Source of the DNA: Solanum dulcamara
Lineage: Eukaryota; Streptophyta; Magnoliopsida; Solanales; Solanaceae
NCBI RefSeq assembly: GCF_947179165.1
Contig: NC_077240.1
Span: 53,530,001 to 53,594,000, forward strand
Direction: 5' to 3'
DNA: 64,000 bases
Below the pieces are notes generated by a model. It ran no database searches, was not told the DNA's origin, and saw only the letters and a list, made by a program, of their open reading frames with translations. How positions within the stretch are numbered: position 1 is the stretch's first letter; the number at the start of each line of letters is the position of its first letter. This document shows, in pieces, positions 35,581 to 46,197 of the stretch. A program made the translations under genes and the position numbers.

Positions 35581-37133
35581 AGTAACTTAACTATCATAAA
35601 ATCTCAACATTCAGAAGTGAATAAAAGACATTCAGGGATGGAATCACTTTAGAGATTATATCACTATTTACTTACCTCTATGACATGCCAAAAGAAGAGA
35701 AGGGATAGGCTTCATATACCTCTTATGGACTCCCATTAATCGTGTTCACATCATTGTCCTCAAAACCTATTTAAAATAGAAGTAATGCAAGTATTAACAA
35801 CCTTAGACTTTTCGGTAACTTAGACTACCCATGAGTATTCAGAGCATTCTTCCCTTCGCTCGCCTTCTCGACTAGTTCCTTAACTAGTTAAGGCGTTAAC
35901 GGAAATCGGACAACACCTCCCCTATAATGTGCCCTATCCAAATTCCCAATCATGTCCTTAACACTACATCCAACCAACAACATAACCAGCAGTTCATATA
36001 TATGTATATTATAGCAACATTACACAATATAAACCCCAAACAACTCATTCAAAACTACGATACCAAAACTAGGGTTTTTATCCTTTCTTTCGTGAATTCT
36101 TTAATTGTGCAGAGAGGAGGGTCATGTGGCTGCAAAAAGCAGCTCCCACCTCCTTATTAACTCATATTCCAGCATCACAGTACATCACCACACGACCAGC
36201 AGTCACACACCACAAGCACAACGCATTATTCGATTTCAATTTCATTTATTTCAAATGTCAAACTTTTCACGACTTTTTCCTAACTTCCAGAAGACCACAA
36301 GGTGTGTAATACACCCTATAATAACATCATAAACTTAAAATTAGAGGGGAAGACCTTACCTTTTCCTGAATTGGCTAGAACTCGCCGAAATTGTGCCTCA
36401 AAACTCTTTTTAGCGCGATGAACGCCGTGGCAGCTTGCTGATCGATTTTTGCTGCACCAAACTATAATTTTATACTACTAATACTTCCATATCATCGTGG
36501 TATATGCTAGGTAATTAATTTACTGAATGAAATTGGGACTTACCTTATTTTTTTCTCCTAAGCCGTCACGTTTTTCTCTCCACTTTAGGGTTTGTATTTT
36601 CTTGTTTTGGCTAAATTTTTGAGGAAAAATCTGAAGTGTATGCTATATATACACTTATATATGTGGTCGTAGGGAGTGACTCATGTCAGCCTCCCAAGCA
36701 GGTGGGTCACCTCCCAAGCAGGTGGGTCACCTACTTGACCCCAAGCAGGTGGGTCACCTGCTTTCTTGAGGTGCTGCCACGTGTCCTCATTGGCTGCCAC
36801 GCGTTTTTTTTTCTTTCTCGTGGTTTCGTGATCTCGTCTTATTTTGAAAGCCTATTTCATCCATGCTACGCAAACTTGGTATGCACTCAAATAGCTTAGG
36901 TATGTAAAACTTCTAAGTTAAGGGCGTACGTCGGTAAATCGAGTCCTACGACTCATCACTTGGCCTCCAACTCCTTCCAACTTCTCTTGAACCTATTTCC
37001 AACCTTCTCTACTATAGGGTATCACATTCTCCCTTTTTAGAGTTGTTCAATAGGGTCGTAACTTAGGTGTCTCACATGATAGCTTCTAAGTAACTTAAGA
37101 AACCTTCCTAGTTCAAGAATGTGGGGTGTAACA
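35581..37133 (-). repeat. 5' LTR of element B (right LTR, truncated)
   Basis: This 1553-bp minus-orientation LTR piece is homologous to 14618-16246, including blocks such as ACACGACCAGCAGTCACACA. Its far part was lost at the junction with C. It ends GGGGTGTAACA at 37133, followed by the duplicated target GGTTC. Confidence 0.9.
36691..36770 (+). repeat. 20-bp tandem repeat in the B right LTR
   Basis: CTCCCAAGCAGGTGGGTCAC occurs twice in perfect tandem (36691-36710 and 36711-36730), then in altered form with CCCCAAGCAGGTGGGTCACC (36749-36768). The partner LTR has fewer copies, so this is a local expansion of the CAAGCAGGTG dyad. Confidence 0.85.
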
Positions 37134-38443
37134 GGTTCCATTATTTTTGGGGCGACGTTGTGTACACGCCTCATTCCTTTATACCTTATGCCCCTTGCCC
37201 TTACTATGTACCCAACAACGGTTTTTGATTTAGTCAACACATATCAAGTGCGCCTTACTAGCGGTCTTACTTTATCCCTGTATTGTTGTACCACACCTTT
37301 AACTCATCCTTACGTATCCCCCTTTTAATTCATACTCATATTCAATTTATAACATCTCTCTGGGGTACTTCTGTTAGAAGTTCTTTCCCCAATTAGTCGG
37401 TGAAGAACTAATAAACTGTTATCATAGAACACTTTCCAACCACCGTTAGAAGAAAACTAGAATCCCTTAAACATCATAGTGCTTCTTAACACTTGACCTA
37501 CATGGTCTCCTTCTGAATTTATCCTCGAGTTATGAACAACTTATATAGTTTACAACTAGCAGTTGGGGCTTAGTACATTTCAAAAAGAGTGAAACTCAAT
37601 TATAGGACATCTTACTCTTCAACCTGAGCCCCCTCTTTTTGTTCCTATAGCACAAATATGGCTGGAGATACCTTGGTCTGAACTTTACCACTTAAATAGG
37701 CTTTTGTTTCTCTGAAATAAAATTCTCCAAAGAAAAAAGGTTCCCTTTAGCGACGACCTGAAGGGTACCTCTTATAGCTTTAGTTAAACATAATAGGGGT
37801 ACTTGGTATCAATTTCTAGGACATCTTAAGAATCTATGTTTCATTCCCTTTTCTTATCCTGGGAAAATTTCGGCAGAGTTTCCTCTATATTTCCTACTTA
37901 TCCCAAACCTACATGCAGAAAATACCAACAATGCCTCATAGGGCCAACACATATATATATTCATATCATTCACAGCCACACAGGGCTTCCAATATCATCT
38001 CATATCGCAGACACACAGGGCTTTCAATATCAACAATAGTATGAAAATAATAGATTTACCTCGTATGTCCAAATTTGAATTGCATTTGTTGCCCTTCCCA
38101 GTATATTTTCCTTTCAGGTTTCGCCTTTACATTTTAATCTTATGTCAATACCTTACCCAACAGATATCTCACATGCCTTTACTTACCTGCGTGCTTCGTA
38201 ACTTCCCATGTCATCAATTACTTCCTTTTATTGATGTCATCCTTCTGCTAAAAGCCAAGGTTAGCATAGATAATTGTCCTATGACTCGGATCTATAGCAC
38301 AATCTTAGATATGAAAGGAACATAACATCCTAAATGTCTATAGATTCCTCTTTATAGATATGACGCACAACACATCAATAATCAAGACTCTACTAGACAC
38401 GATCTGCAGACAATCCAAGGACGAATTATTCTGATACCACTTC
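37134..38443 (-). other. Internal region of element A, primer-binding-site side
   Basis: It resumes element A after B. It aligns with 4760-6076 of element 1, including the block with ACATGCAGAAAATACCAACA (37911-37930). It ends in a decayed primer-binding site (ATTCTGATACCACTTC, 38428-38443) beside the LTR. No ORF is supported. Confidence 0.82.
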
Positions 38444-39922
38444 TATTATGACCCAACCCCGTAGGCCACGACTAGGGTCCGACCTAAACCCTATATATAT
38501 ATTTATCAATTGTGGTCACATCGAATGATATATACGTAATATATATAAATCAAGTGTAGTCAAACCAGACTACAAACAACATGACATGTTCATAAGAATC
38601 CCCGTGGGTCATAGCATTTCATATATCTGTAGCCTTTTTTATTTGCATCATAACCTGAAAGGGAACACAAGTCGACAAAACTGTCATAACATAATAACAT
38701 ATACCATATATCATGTAGACCCAGCTGAACCAAACTGACATACGCAACCGACATATACATGTCTGCAGACCTCTAAAAATATTAACGACAAAATATGGTG
38801 GGACAAGGACCCCACCGTACCCCTGAATAGACAAAACAATTTTATACATCAGTGGTCATTACCAAAAACTAGACTCCAAAACAATGGAGCCTCTTCCAGC
38901 TGAGTTGAGTGGGATCCTAAGCTGACGGACTCCCAAAACCTGTATTTGTACCTGCGGGCATGAAATGCAGCCCCCCTCCGAAGAAAGGGGGGTTAGTATA
39001 ACATATGTACTGAGTATGTAAAATATAACATAGCAGAACTAGGACACAAAAGCAGGGGAAAATATATCGTAAAAGAAACCTCAATACCTGTACTCTATAA
39101 ATCATAAAAACATGCATGTTCAAATTATACCATATAGTCAGCCCTATTAGGGATCCGGTGAATACATCTATAAAACCATCATAGACCCAGTGCCATCACC
39201 ACCTTATTACAACACATCATCATATATATACATACGTAATCCGGCCCTCTAGTGAGGGGTGGTGGACAATGTAATGGAATTAAGCATGAATCTAATAACC
39301 GACCCTGGACTCAGAGAAGAAGTGTTATAGTATACACGAGTAGATTAGTGAGTAACCATATATAATTTAAATCATTATCAGAGACTCGACAGAATAAGAA
39401 AGTTAAGCTTTTGCCTGATGACCCGAGTAGTAGTGTAGTTATCTCGAGTGTCCTCCAAATGCCATTATGGGCTATGTCAATTATAATCTCGGGGATCTTA
39501 GACATGTATTAACATAGGTCCAAATCATTTATGGAATCAGAAACACTTAGTACCATATAGTCTTTAAGGCTTGGAGCCCGTACATTCATTATCTCCTTAA
39601 TACATAGAAGTTTCCAGGGAGATAGCTCAAGTACTATAAGAGTTCAATATTCAGAAGTAAATAAGAGATGAAGTAAATAAGAGATGCTGAAGAATGGAAT
39701 CACCCCGGAGCTCATATAATATCTAACCTACAACTAAGACATGCCAAAAAGAAAGAGAATAAGCTCTGTGTAGTCTGTACTTTCCTTCAGGTGATCATCA
39801 CACACATATTTCGTATCCTACCCATCACGAGGCTCGGTGAACAATTATGGCATCATAATCTCATTTTCATACCAATTACCTATCAAGAGAAAGGATAAGT
39901 AGCTTTCCACAGAAATATTTTA
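38444..39922 (-). repeat. 5' LTR of element A (truncated)
   Basis: It starts TATTATGACCCAACCCC next to the primer-binding site, so the terminal TG is lost. It keeps the reversed hairpins (CCCCCCTCCGAAGAAAGGGG, 38971-38990) and the GGCCCTCTAGTGAGGGG module (39243). It is cut at 39922 by the start of a plus-strand LTR. Confidence 0.85.
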
Positions 39923-41891
39923 TGTTACACCCCGTACACTGTTACCTCGAAATGCTTCTTAAGCTTCTTAAGTTTCTGGGAAGGCTCTTAAGTTTCTTAG
40001 AAGTCATCATGTGAGTTAGATAATCTATAACGCTATCAAATAATCCTATGGAAAGGAGAAGGAGATACTCCATAATAGAGAAGATTGGAAATAGGGTCAT
40101 AAGAAACCAGAAGAAGTTGGAGGTCAAGTAGTGAGTCATAGGACTTGACTTACTTGTGAAAGCTATTACTTGGGACATTTTACATTCTAAGCTATTTGAG
40201 TATACGTCGAGCTTAAGTAGTAAGGAATACATAGGCTCTTGAAGTAAGACGAGATTATGAGCTCATGAAAGAGAAATAAGGAAACGACGCGCCTACTCGA
40301 AGCAAGTAGGTGATGCACCTACTTGGACAAGCAGGTGATGCAGCAGCTTGGGTGGACCCCACGCTGCCATGTGGAGGCTTTGGATTGGATGCATGATTGA
40401 GGTGGTGCCCTAGGGGGATGCCATGTGTCACCCCTAGGGGCTGCCACGTGTCCCCACTTAAGGACACATATATATACATGTGTATTGCTGGATCAACTCA
40501 CTTTTCAGCATCTTTACACTTAAAAACAATTGGAGAAACACTTGGAGAACATGGAGAGAGAGCTACAGATTTAGTTAAGCAAGGTAAGCCCTCCGATTTC
40601 ATTCCATAAATTAATTATTTAAGGTATTCTTCGGTTAAGCAACGGTGTTTAACAACATAAAATTTATAGTTGGGGTTTCGAGGAGGTTCTCGTTCTTGTC
40701 AACAAACCCGTTTTTGGAATGAGACTGTTGTTAGTAATAATAGTATAACTCCTTGTGTAAAACTTCGTTTCAAGTGATTCAAGATATTTTGGTAAGATAT
40801 TTCATAGGGATATAACTTTTATTTATACTATAAAACCCAGTTTTGTTTTTATCTTCTCGAAAAAGGATGATGAAGTATAGGTGAGGTGCTGCCCAGATTT
40901 CATTTCGGAAATCCTACACGGGCTGCCGTTGGTATTTTGGACATATCTTTTGGTATAGAATTGTTGTAGGGTTGATTCAAAATTTTATGCGACCCTAAGA
41001 CACATTTCTATAACTTTAATTGAGGCCATAAATCTTGTTTCTATCAATTACCCCTTTGAAACTAAGCGACAATACAAGACAGTAGGCTATCCAGAATTCA
41101 CGTTTTGATAGTTTTGGCGAGTTTGACAAGTTTAGGTTAAGGTAAGGGTTTTCCTTTCAATTTGGATTTATGGTGTTATTATGAAGTGTATTATACGTTG
41201 TTTAAGTGGCTGGAAATATGAAAATTCCATAAATATGCTTGACGTTCGAAACAAACCAAATTGGAGTCGCTATAGTTAAATTGTAGTCGAAGCAAGGTGT
41301 TGTGCTTGTGGTGTATGGATGTAGGTGTGTGGTGTGTGTTGTAGGGCCTAAATGTTTCCTAAAAGAGGTGGGAAAGCTTCTGGTTGTAGCCACACAACAC
41401 CTCCGCTTCGTACGGTTAAAGGTTTTGTAAAACGGAAACTAGAAACCTTCTTTTGGTATCGTGGTTTCGAGGGAGTCATTTAGAGTTTATGTGGTATAAG
41501 ATTGATGTGAATTGTATATATATATGCTGCAGGTTATTATTGTTGGTTGTCAGTGCACCTTGTCCGAGGCCCTATTTTGGTACTAGCTTTTTGTTATACA
41601 TTTGTACATATTGGTTAAGGGTACGACGGGGCCCTGTCCCGTCATATGACTAAGCGATCGTTCTGTAGAGGTCTGTAAACTTGTGTTGTGGGTTATGTAT
41701 ATATGTTTTGGACTTGTGTTCAGTGACGACCTTAACGACCTTCGTATGCTACATCTATTTTCGTGCGCTCTCTAGCGATCTCTTTTGATTTCCTCATTTG
41801 TTTATTTGGCTAACATACTCAGTGGGGCTAAGGGTACGTATGGGTGCCCTAATCTGGCACCAATCACGGCCTACAAAGTTGGGTCGTGACA
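39923..41891 (+). repeat. 5' LTR of element G (internally deleted)
   Basis: It begins TGTTACACCCCGTACACTG and ends GGGTCGTGACA at 41891, followed by a primer-binding site. It is 1969 bp rather than about 3.2 kb: near 41551 the sequence jumps from the GGTTATTATTGTTGGTTG region to the GTACGACGGGGCCCTGTCCC region, skipping the hairpin modules. G-box-like sites lie near 40430-40450. No matching target duplication is seen (TTTTA before; CTTAT after 44833). Confidence 0.85.
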
Positions 41892-42101
41892 AAAGTGGTA
41901 TTAGAGCAGTTCGTCCTTGAAGTGTCTACAGACCGTGTCTAGTAGAGTCTTGTTTATCGGTGTGTTGTGCACCACATCTATAAACAGGAGGCTACAGGAC
42001 ATTTAGGATGTTACCTTTCTTTCATATCTAAGATCGTGCGATAGAGCTGTATTATCAAGATGATCCCTCCCTAACGAAATGAATTGTTATGGTTTTCAGT
42101 A
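41892..42101 (+). other. Primer-binding site and leader of element G
   Basis: AAAGTGGTATTAGAGCAG carries the tRNA-Met complement with one C-to-T change (41896-41907). The leader GTCTACAGACCGTGTCTAGT is shared with D and E. It ends in GTTATGGTTTTCAG, an acceptor-like motif two bases before the gag ATG. Confidence 0.85.
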
Positions 42102-42632
42102 ATGCCTCTGAAGAAAGCGATGGCTGTCCAAAAAGGAAAATCAGTAGCATCGGGTGAGATTAGTCAGGCCCATAGAGTAACCAGGGCCTGACCTCATCCT
42201 GACCCGAAGATTGTTCCCCTAACAGCCAGCTCTGCGATGCCGCCAGCATCAGAGGAGATTAGGACAGCCTCAGCTGTAGATCAAAGGGCGGCTTTACCAC
42301 TAGCTTTTGGAGCCCCAGCACCCGAGCCTATAGTTTGACAGCAAGAAACTGAGGACAGGGTTGTACGAGATGCGGTCCATCTTTTGACTAGATTGGTGGC
42401 AGGCCAAGAGCACAGACGTGGTTTAGGCGGAGATCGGGTACACATGCCAGATAGTTTGAGGGCTCGTGAGTTTCTGACCTGTAATCCTCCAGAGTTCTTC
42501 GGGACAAAGCTCGAGGAAGATCCCTAGGAGTTTATTAGGGAGATGTAGCATACATTACGTTTGATTAAGGGTTCTACGATGGAATCGGTTGAGTTGGCCT
42601 CATACAGACTGCACGAGGTAGCTACTAACTGG
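42102..42632 (+). pseudogene. gag: Gag N-terminal part, truncated and interrupted
   Basis: The ATG at 42102 opens MPLKKAMAVQKGKSVASGE. Further on come FLTCNPPEFFGTKLEEDP, LRLIKGSTMESVELASYRL and HEVATNW, which match the N-terminal half of chromovirus Gag, the capsid-like protein that packages element RNA. In-frame stops are TGA at about 42189, TGA at about 42339, TAG at about 42525 and TAG at about 42546. The three I can compare with related Gag phrases are explained by C-to-T changes (CGA to TGA, CAG to TAG). The frame stops at the junction with LTR sequence near 42633, so the rest of Gag and all of pol are gone. It is the only gag in the window. Confidence 0.9.
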
Positions 42633-44833
42633 TAAGGACATGGTTGAAAATTTGGATAGGGCACATTATAGGGGAGGTGCTGTCCGATTTCCGTTAACGC
42701 CTTAACTAGTTAAGGAACTAGTGGAGAAGGCGAGCGAAGGGATGAATGTTATGAATACTCGTGAGTAGTCTAAGTTGCTGAAAAGTCCAAGGTTGTTAAC
42801 ACGTGCATTACTTACATATTAAATAGGTTTCGAGGACAACGACATGGACGTGATTAAGAGAAGTCCATACGAGGTATGTGAAGCTTTCTTTTGGCGTGTT
42901 TTTGGAATAAATATGTAGAGCTATTCTTCTTTTCTTTTGGAATGTCTTAGATATAGGCTATAAATGATATGTATATGATATTTGGGATTCAATCCATTCG
43001 TAAAGCCCTGAGTACGAGTCGAGACTCTTGTTTACTTCTTGATATTAGAACTCCTGCAATAGCTGAGTCATTGCCTTTAAGTCTTCTATATAATGAAAAC
43101 TAGTACATGTAAAGCCTATCTCTTCTTTCCTTTAGAATGGCTTAATTTTAAGTGAAATGATATATGATATGGGTTTAGAGGTAATTCCATTTATGAGTTC
43201 TGAGTGTAATTCGTGACTTGTAGTCACTTCTTAACATTAAGGGTCTGAAAGTAGTCAAACTATTATTCTCGAGCCTGCTATATAGTGAATAGTAAGTGGA
43301 GATACAAGCTCCTTTTCTTGAAGGCTCTGAAACGATCAATGTCTCTGATTACATAACTGCGTCTCTGATTGCAAAACTGTGTCTCTGATTTCATAACTGC
43401 ATCTCTGATTGCATAACCATGTCTCTGATTGCATAAACCATGTTTCTGATTGCATAATTTATGTAGCATTGTCTTGATGCATGTCTGTGATTCCGTATGC
43501 CCCAATTGATGTAACCCTTAATGACATCTAAAGGGCACTACGAATAAGTACCTTTCTGGTCTTCAGATGACGGTTCACTTGAGTGTTTCATTGAGTCTTA
43601 GAGGATGACTTAGTTGCATATAGTTTCCCATTACTCTACTCGTGCATGCTGTAACCCTTCTTTCTTCGCGTCCCATGATGGGCCAGATATTATGTCGGGC
43701 GTAGCTTTACTACTTCTTTCACCGCGTCCCAGGCCAGATGTGTATAGTTCTACGCATGAGGAGACAATGCCATATGTGAGGTGTGATATATGTTATATGT
43801 GATGACGATACGATTATTCACCAAGTCCTGGGCCGGCTGTAATATATGATAGTACATATGGCAAAATAAGGAAGGAACACCGAGTCCCTCCTTAGAGGGC
43901 CGGGTACGTATATATATTATGATGGTATGCTATAGACGTACACCACTCCATTCACCGAGTCCCTCACTAAAGGGCCGGATACTTTATGTAGGCATGCATT
44001 TGAGATTAAAGTGATACATTATGACCCTGAGCCCCATAGTGAACCGGGTATAATACGATGATATACATGATAAGATTATACCGTATACGATGATATGATG
44101 AAATAAAATACGTGATAATACGATGACATGTGAATATGAGAAAATGCTTATGACGCCGAGTTCACTAGAGGGTCGGGCACAGCATATAATGATATGTATG
44201 ATTTATGTGTGGTAAGGTGTGGGTACAATAATTCATTAAGTTATTATACTTGTCCCCTGCATCCCTATTTCAGTTATGGCCTCAGTTACGATGTGTTATG
44301 CTTTACATACTCAGTATATATATCGTACTGACCCCCCTTTTCTCGGGGAGCTGCATTTCATGCTCGCAGGTACAGATGTTCATTCTGGAGATCTGTCAGC
44401 ATAGGAGTTCCTCTCAGCTGTGTCGGAAGTGCTTCATTATTCTGGAGCCTAAATTTTTATGCTGGTCGCTTAATGTATATATTTGTACATTCAGGGGTAA
44501 AGCGGGGGCCCTGTCCCACCATATGTTGCTGTTACTATTCCTGGAGGTCTGTAGACATATGGATGTGGGATGTCTGTGAGTTCATTTTGATTGTGACTAT
44601 ACGGCATTTTGTGAGTATATTTAGGTTACAGCAGCCTTGTCGGCTTGCATGCCTTTATATGTTATGAGACGAGTGAAGGAGGCCATACGTACACGAAAAA
44701 GTTTTAACTCATTGGGCTTTTTTTATGAGTAGTATCACCTTGTTCATAGTTCAATATGACTATAACTGATAGGTAGGTATACGGGGGGTTAAGGTCGGAC
44801 CCCAGTCATGGCCTACGGGGTTAGGTCGTGACA
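42633..44833 (+). repeat. LTR fragment F (5'-truncated), plus strand
   Basis: It starts in mid-LTR (TAAGGACATGGTTGAAAATT, compare 25038) and runs to GGTCGTGACA at 44833. It keeps the promoter-distal half: the TAGGGCACATTATAGGGGAG block, a six-unit minisatellite (43340-43460), hairpin modules (43670-44175) and a terminal GC stem. It may be the 3' LTR of element G joined to gag by deletion. Confidence 0.85.
43340..43460 (+). repeat. 20-bp minisatellite in LTR F
   Basis: Six units of TGTCTCTGATTGCATAACTG or variants start at about 43340, 43360, 43380, 43400, 43420 and 43441. Element D's LTRs have three scattered versions (for example 25774-25830), so F shows an expansion. Confidence 0.9.
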
Positions 44834-45439
44834 CTTATTTATTTTGGATATACCTCCAGTTGTATTATGATACATTTTACATACTTAGTACATATGTCGT
44901 ACTAACCCCCTTTCTTCGGGGGCTGCAATTCATGCCCGCAGGTACAAATATAAGTTTTGGAGTCTGTCAGCTTAGGATTCCGCTCATCTCAACTGGAAGA
45001 GGTTCCATTGTATCGGCGCCTAGTTGTTGACACTGGCTATTGATGTGCAGTATTGTTTTGTTATTCAGGGGTACAGCGGGGGCCTTGTCCCTCTATATGT
45101 TGTCATTAATATTGTTAGAGATCTGCAGACATGTATATGTGGGTTGTGTATGTCAGTTTGATTCGGTTGGGTCTACATGATGTATGATATATGTTATTAT
45201 GTTGTGGCAGTCTTATCGGCTAGCATGCCCTTCATATTATGATACGAATGAAAGAGGCTACAGATATACGAAATGTTATGACCCATAGGGGTTCTCATGT
45301 ACGTATCATGTCACTGTAGTTCGGTTTGACTACACTTGATTTATATGCATTGTATGTTTATAATTCGATATGACCACGGCTGATAGATAGGTATACGGAG
45401 TAGGACCCCAGTCGCAGCCTACGGGGTTGGGTCGTGATA
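44834..45439 (+). repeat. 5' LTR of element E, terminal part
   Basis: The 606 bp begin CTTATTTATTTTGGATATAC and end GGGTTGGGTCGTGATA. They contain the TTTCTTCGGGGGCTGCA hairpin and a GC stem. They directly follow the terminus of LTR F. Confidence 0.88.
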
Positions 45440-45455
45440 GAAGTGGTATCAGAGC
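45440..45455 (+). other. Primer-binding site of element E
   Basis: GAAGTGGTATCAGAGC lies directly after the LTR end, identical to that of element D. Confidence 0.94.
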
Positions 45456-45928
45456 AGTTCGTCCTTGGATTGTCTGCAAACCGTGTCTAGTAGAATCTTG
45501 TGTATCGTTGTGTTGCGCGCCACATCTATAAACAGGAGGCTACAGGACACTTAGAATGTTACTTTTCTTTCACATCTGAGATCGTGCTATAGATCCGAGT
45601 CATAGGAAAATTCCTTATACTAACCTTGGATCTTAACAGAAGGATAGCATCAACAGAAGGAAGTAAATGACGACATGGGAAGTTATGAATTACGCAGGTA
45701 AGTAAAGTAAAGGCACGAAAGATATCCGTTGGGTAAGGTATTGAAGTAATATTGAAATGTAAAGTTGAAACTTGAAGGGAAAATAGACAGGAAGTGCAAC
45801 AGATGCAGTTTGAAGCTGGACATACGAGGTAAGTCCAATATTTTTATATTATTGTTGATGTTGAAATCCTTGTGTGGCTACGATATGATATGATATTGAA
45901 AGCCCTATGTGGCTGTGAGATAATACGA

Positions 45929-45960
<32 letters not shown>

Positions 45961-46106
45961 GCCCTGTGAGGCATTGTTGGTATTTTCTGCGTGCAGGTTT
46001 GGGATAAGTAAGAAGTATAGAGGAAACTCTGCCAAAATTTTCCCAGGACAAGAAAAAGAAATGAAACATAGATTTATAAAATGTCCTGGAAGTGAAAGGT
46101 TAGTAT

Positions 46107-46197
46107 AAGGCGCACTTGGTAGAGGCCTTAGTAGCGGTCTCCTAGTAGGAATGGTGCCCCTTGTCGAGACCGCTACTAAGGCGCACTTGGTAGAGGC
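46107..46197 (+). repeat. Fold-back with flanking direct repeats in element E
   Basis: The 16-bp arms CCTTAGTAGCGGTCTC (46126-46141) and GAGACCGCTACTAAGG (46166-46181) are perfect inverted repeats around a 24-nt loop. The 20-bp sequence AAGGCGCACTTGGTAGAGGC occurs on both sides (46107-46126 and 46178-46197). Related elements have one copy of the AAGGCGCACTT stretch (reversed near 37248), so this is a local duplication with inversion. Confidence 0.9.

Larger units (their letters stand above)
13395..37133 (-). mobile_element. Element B, minus strand, inserted in A (target duplication GGTTC)
   Basis: Both outer edges are LTR termini (TGTCATGACCC at 13395, GGGGTGTAACA at 37133), flanked by the 5-bp direct repeat GGTTC at 13390-13394 and 37134-37138. 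The left LTR (13395-16246) and the right LTR fragment (35581-37133) share long near-identical blocks, for example around 15055-15150 and 36050-36145. Between them lie B's pol tail (split by a solo LTR) and element C, whose arrival was followed by loss of B's primer-binding site, gag, RT and part of its right LTR. Confidence 0.88.
9080..39922 (-). mobile_element. Element A, minus strand, split by element B
   Basis: The left part is a truncated 3' LTR (9080-10613) and internal DNA (10614-13394). The right part is internal DNA (37134-38443) and a 5' LTR (38444-39922). The halves join across B. Reading TCTTTTAAGGGTTC up to 13394 and resuming CATTATTTTTGGGGCGACG after 37138 gives the uninterrupted order seen in element 1 at 4749-4786. 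The combined internal length is about 4.1 kb. Like element 1 it has only a decayed pol tail; the 5S-derived block of element 1 is absent because A skips that interval near 12270. The right LTR is cut at 39923 by a plus-strand LTR. Confidence 0.82.

Noticed and set aside
39918..44838. Elements G and F as one insertion with a target duplication
   Set aside because: The bases before 39923 (TTTTA) and after 44833 (CTTAT) do not match, and the flanks are LTRs in opposite orientation, so deletion or recombination must be involved.
45929..45956. AT dinucleotide run as a replication origin or matrix attachment site
   Set aside because: A simple (AT)14 microsatellite inside element E gives no support for such a role.
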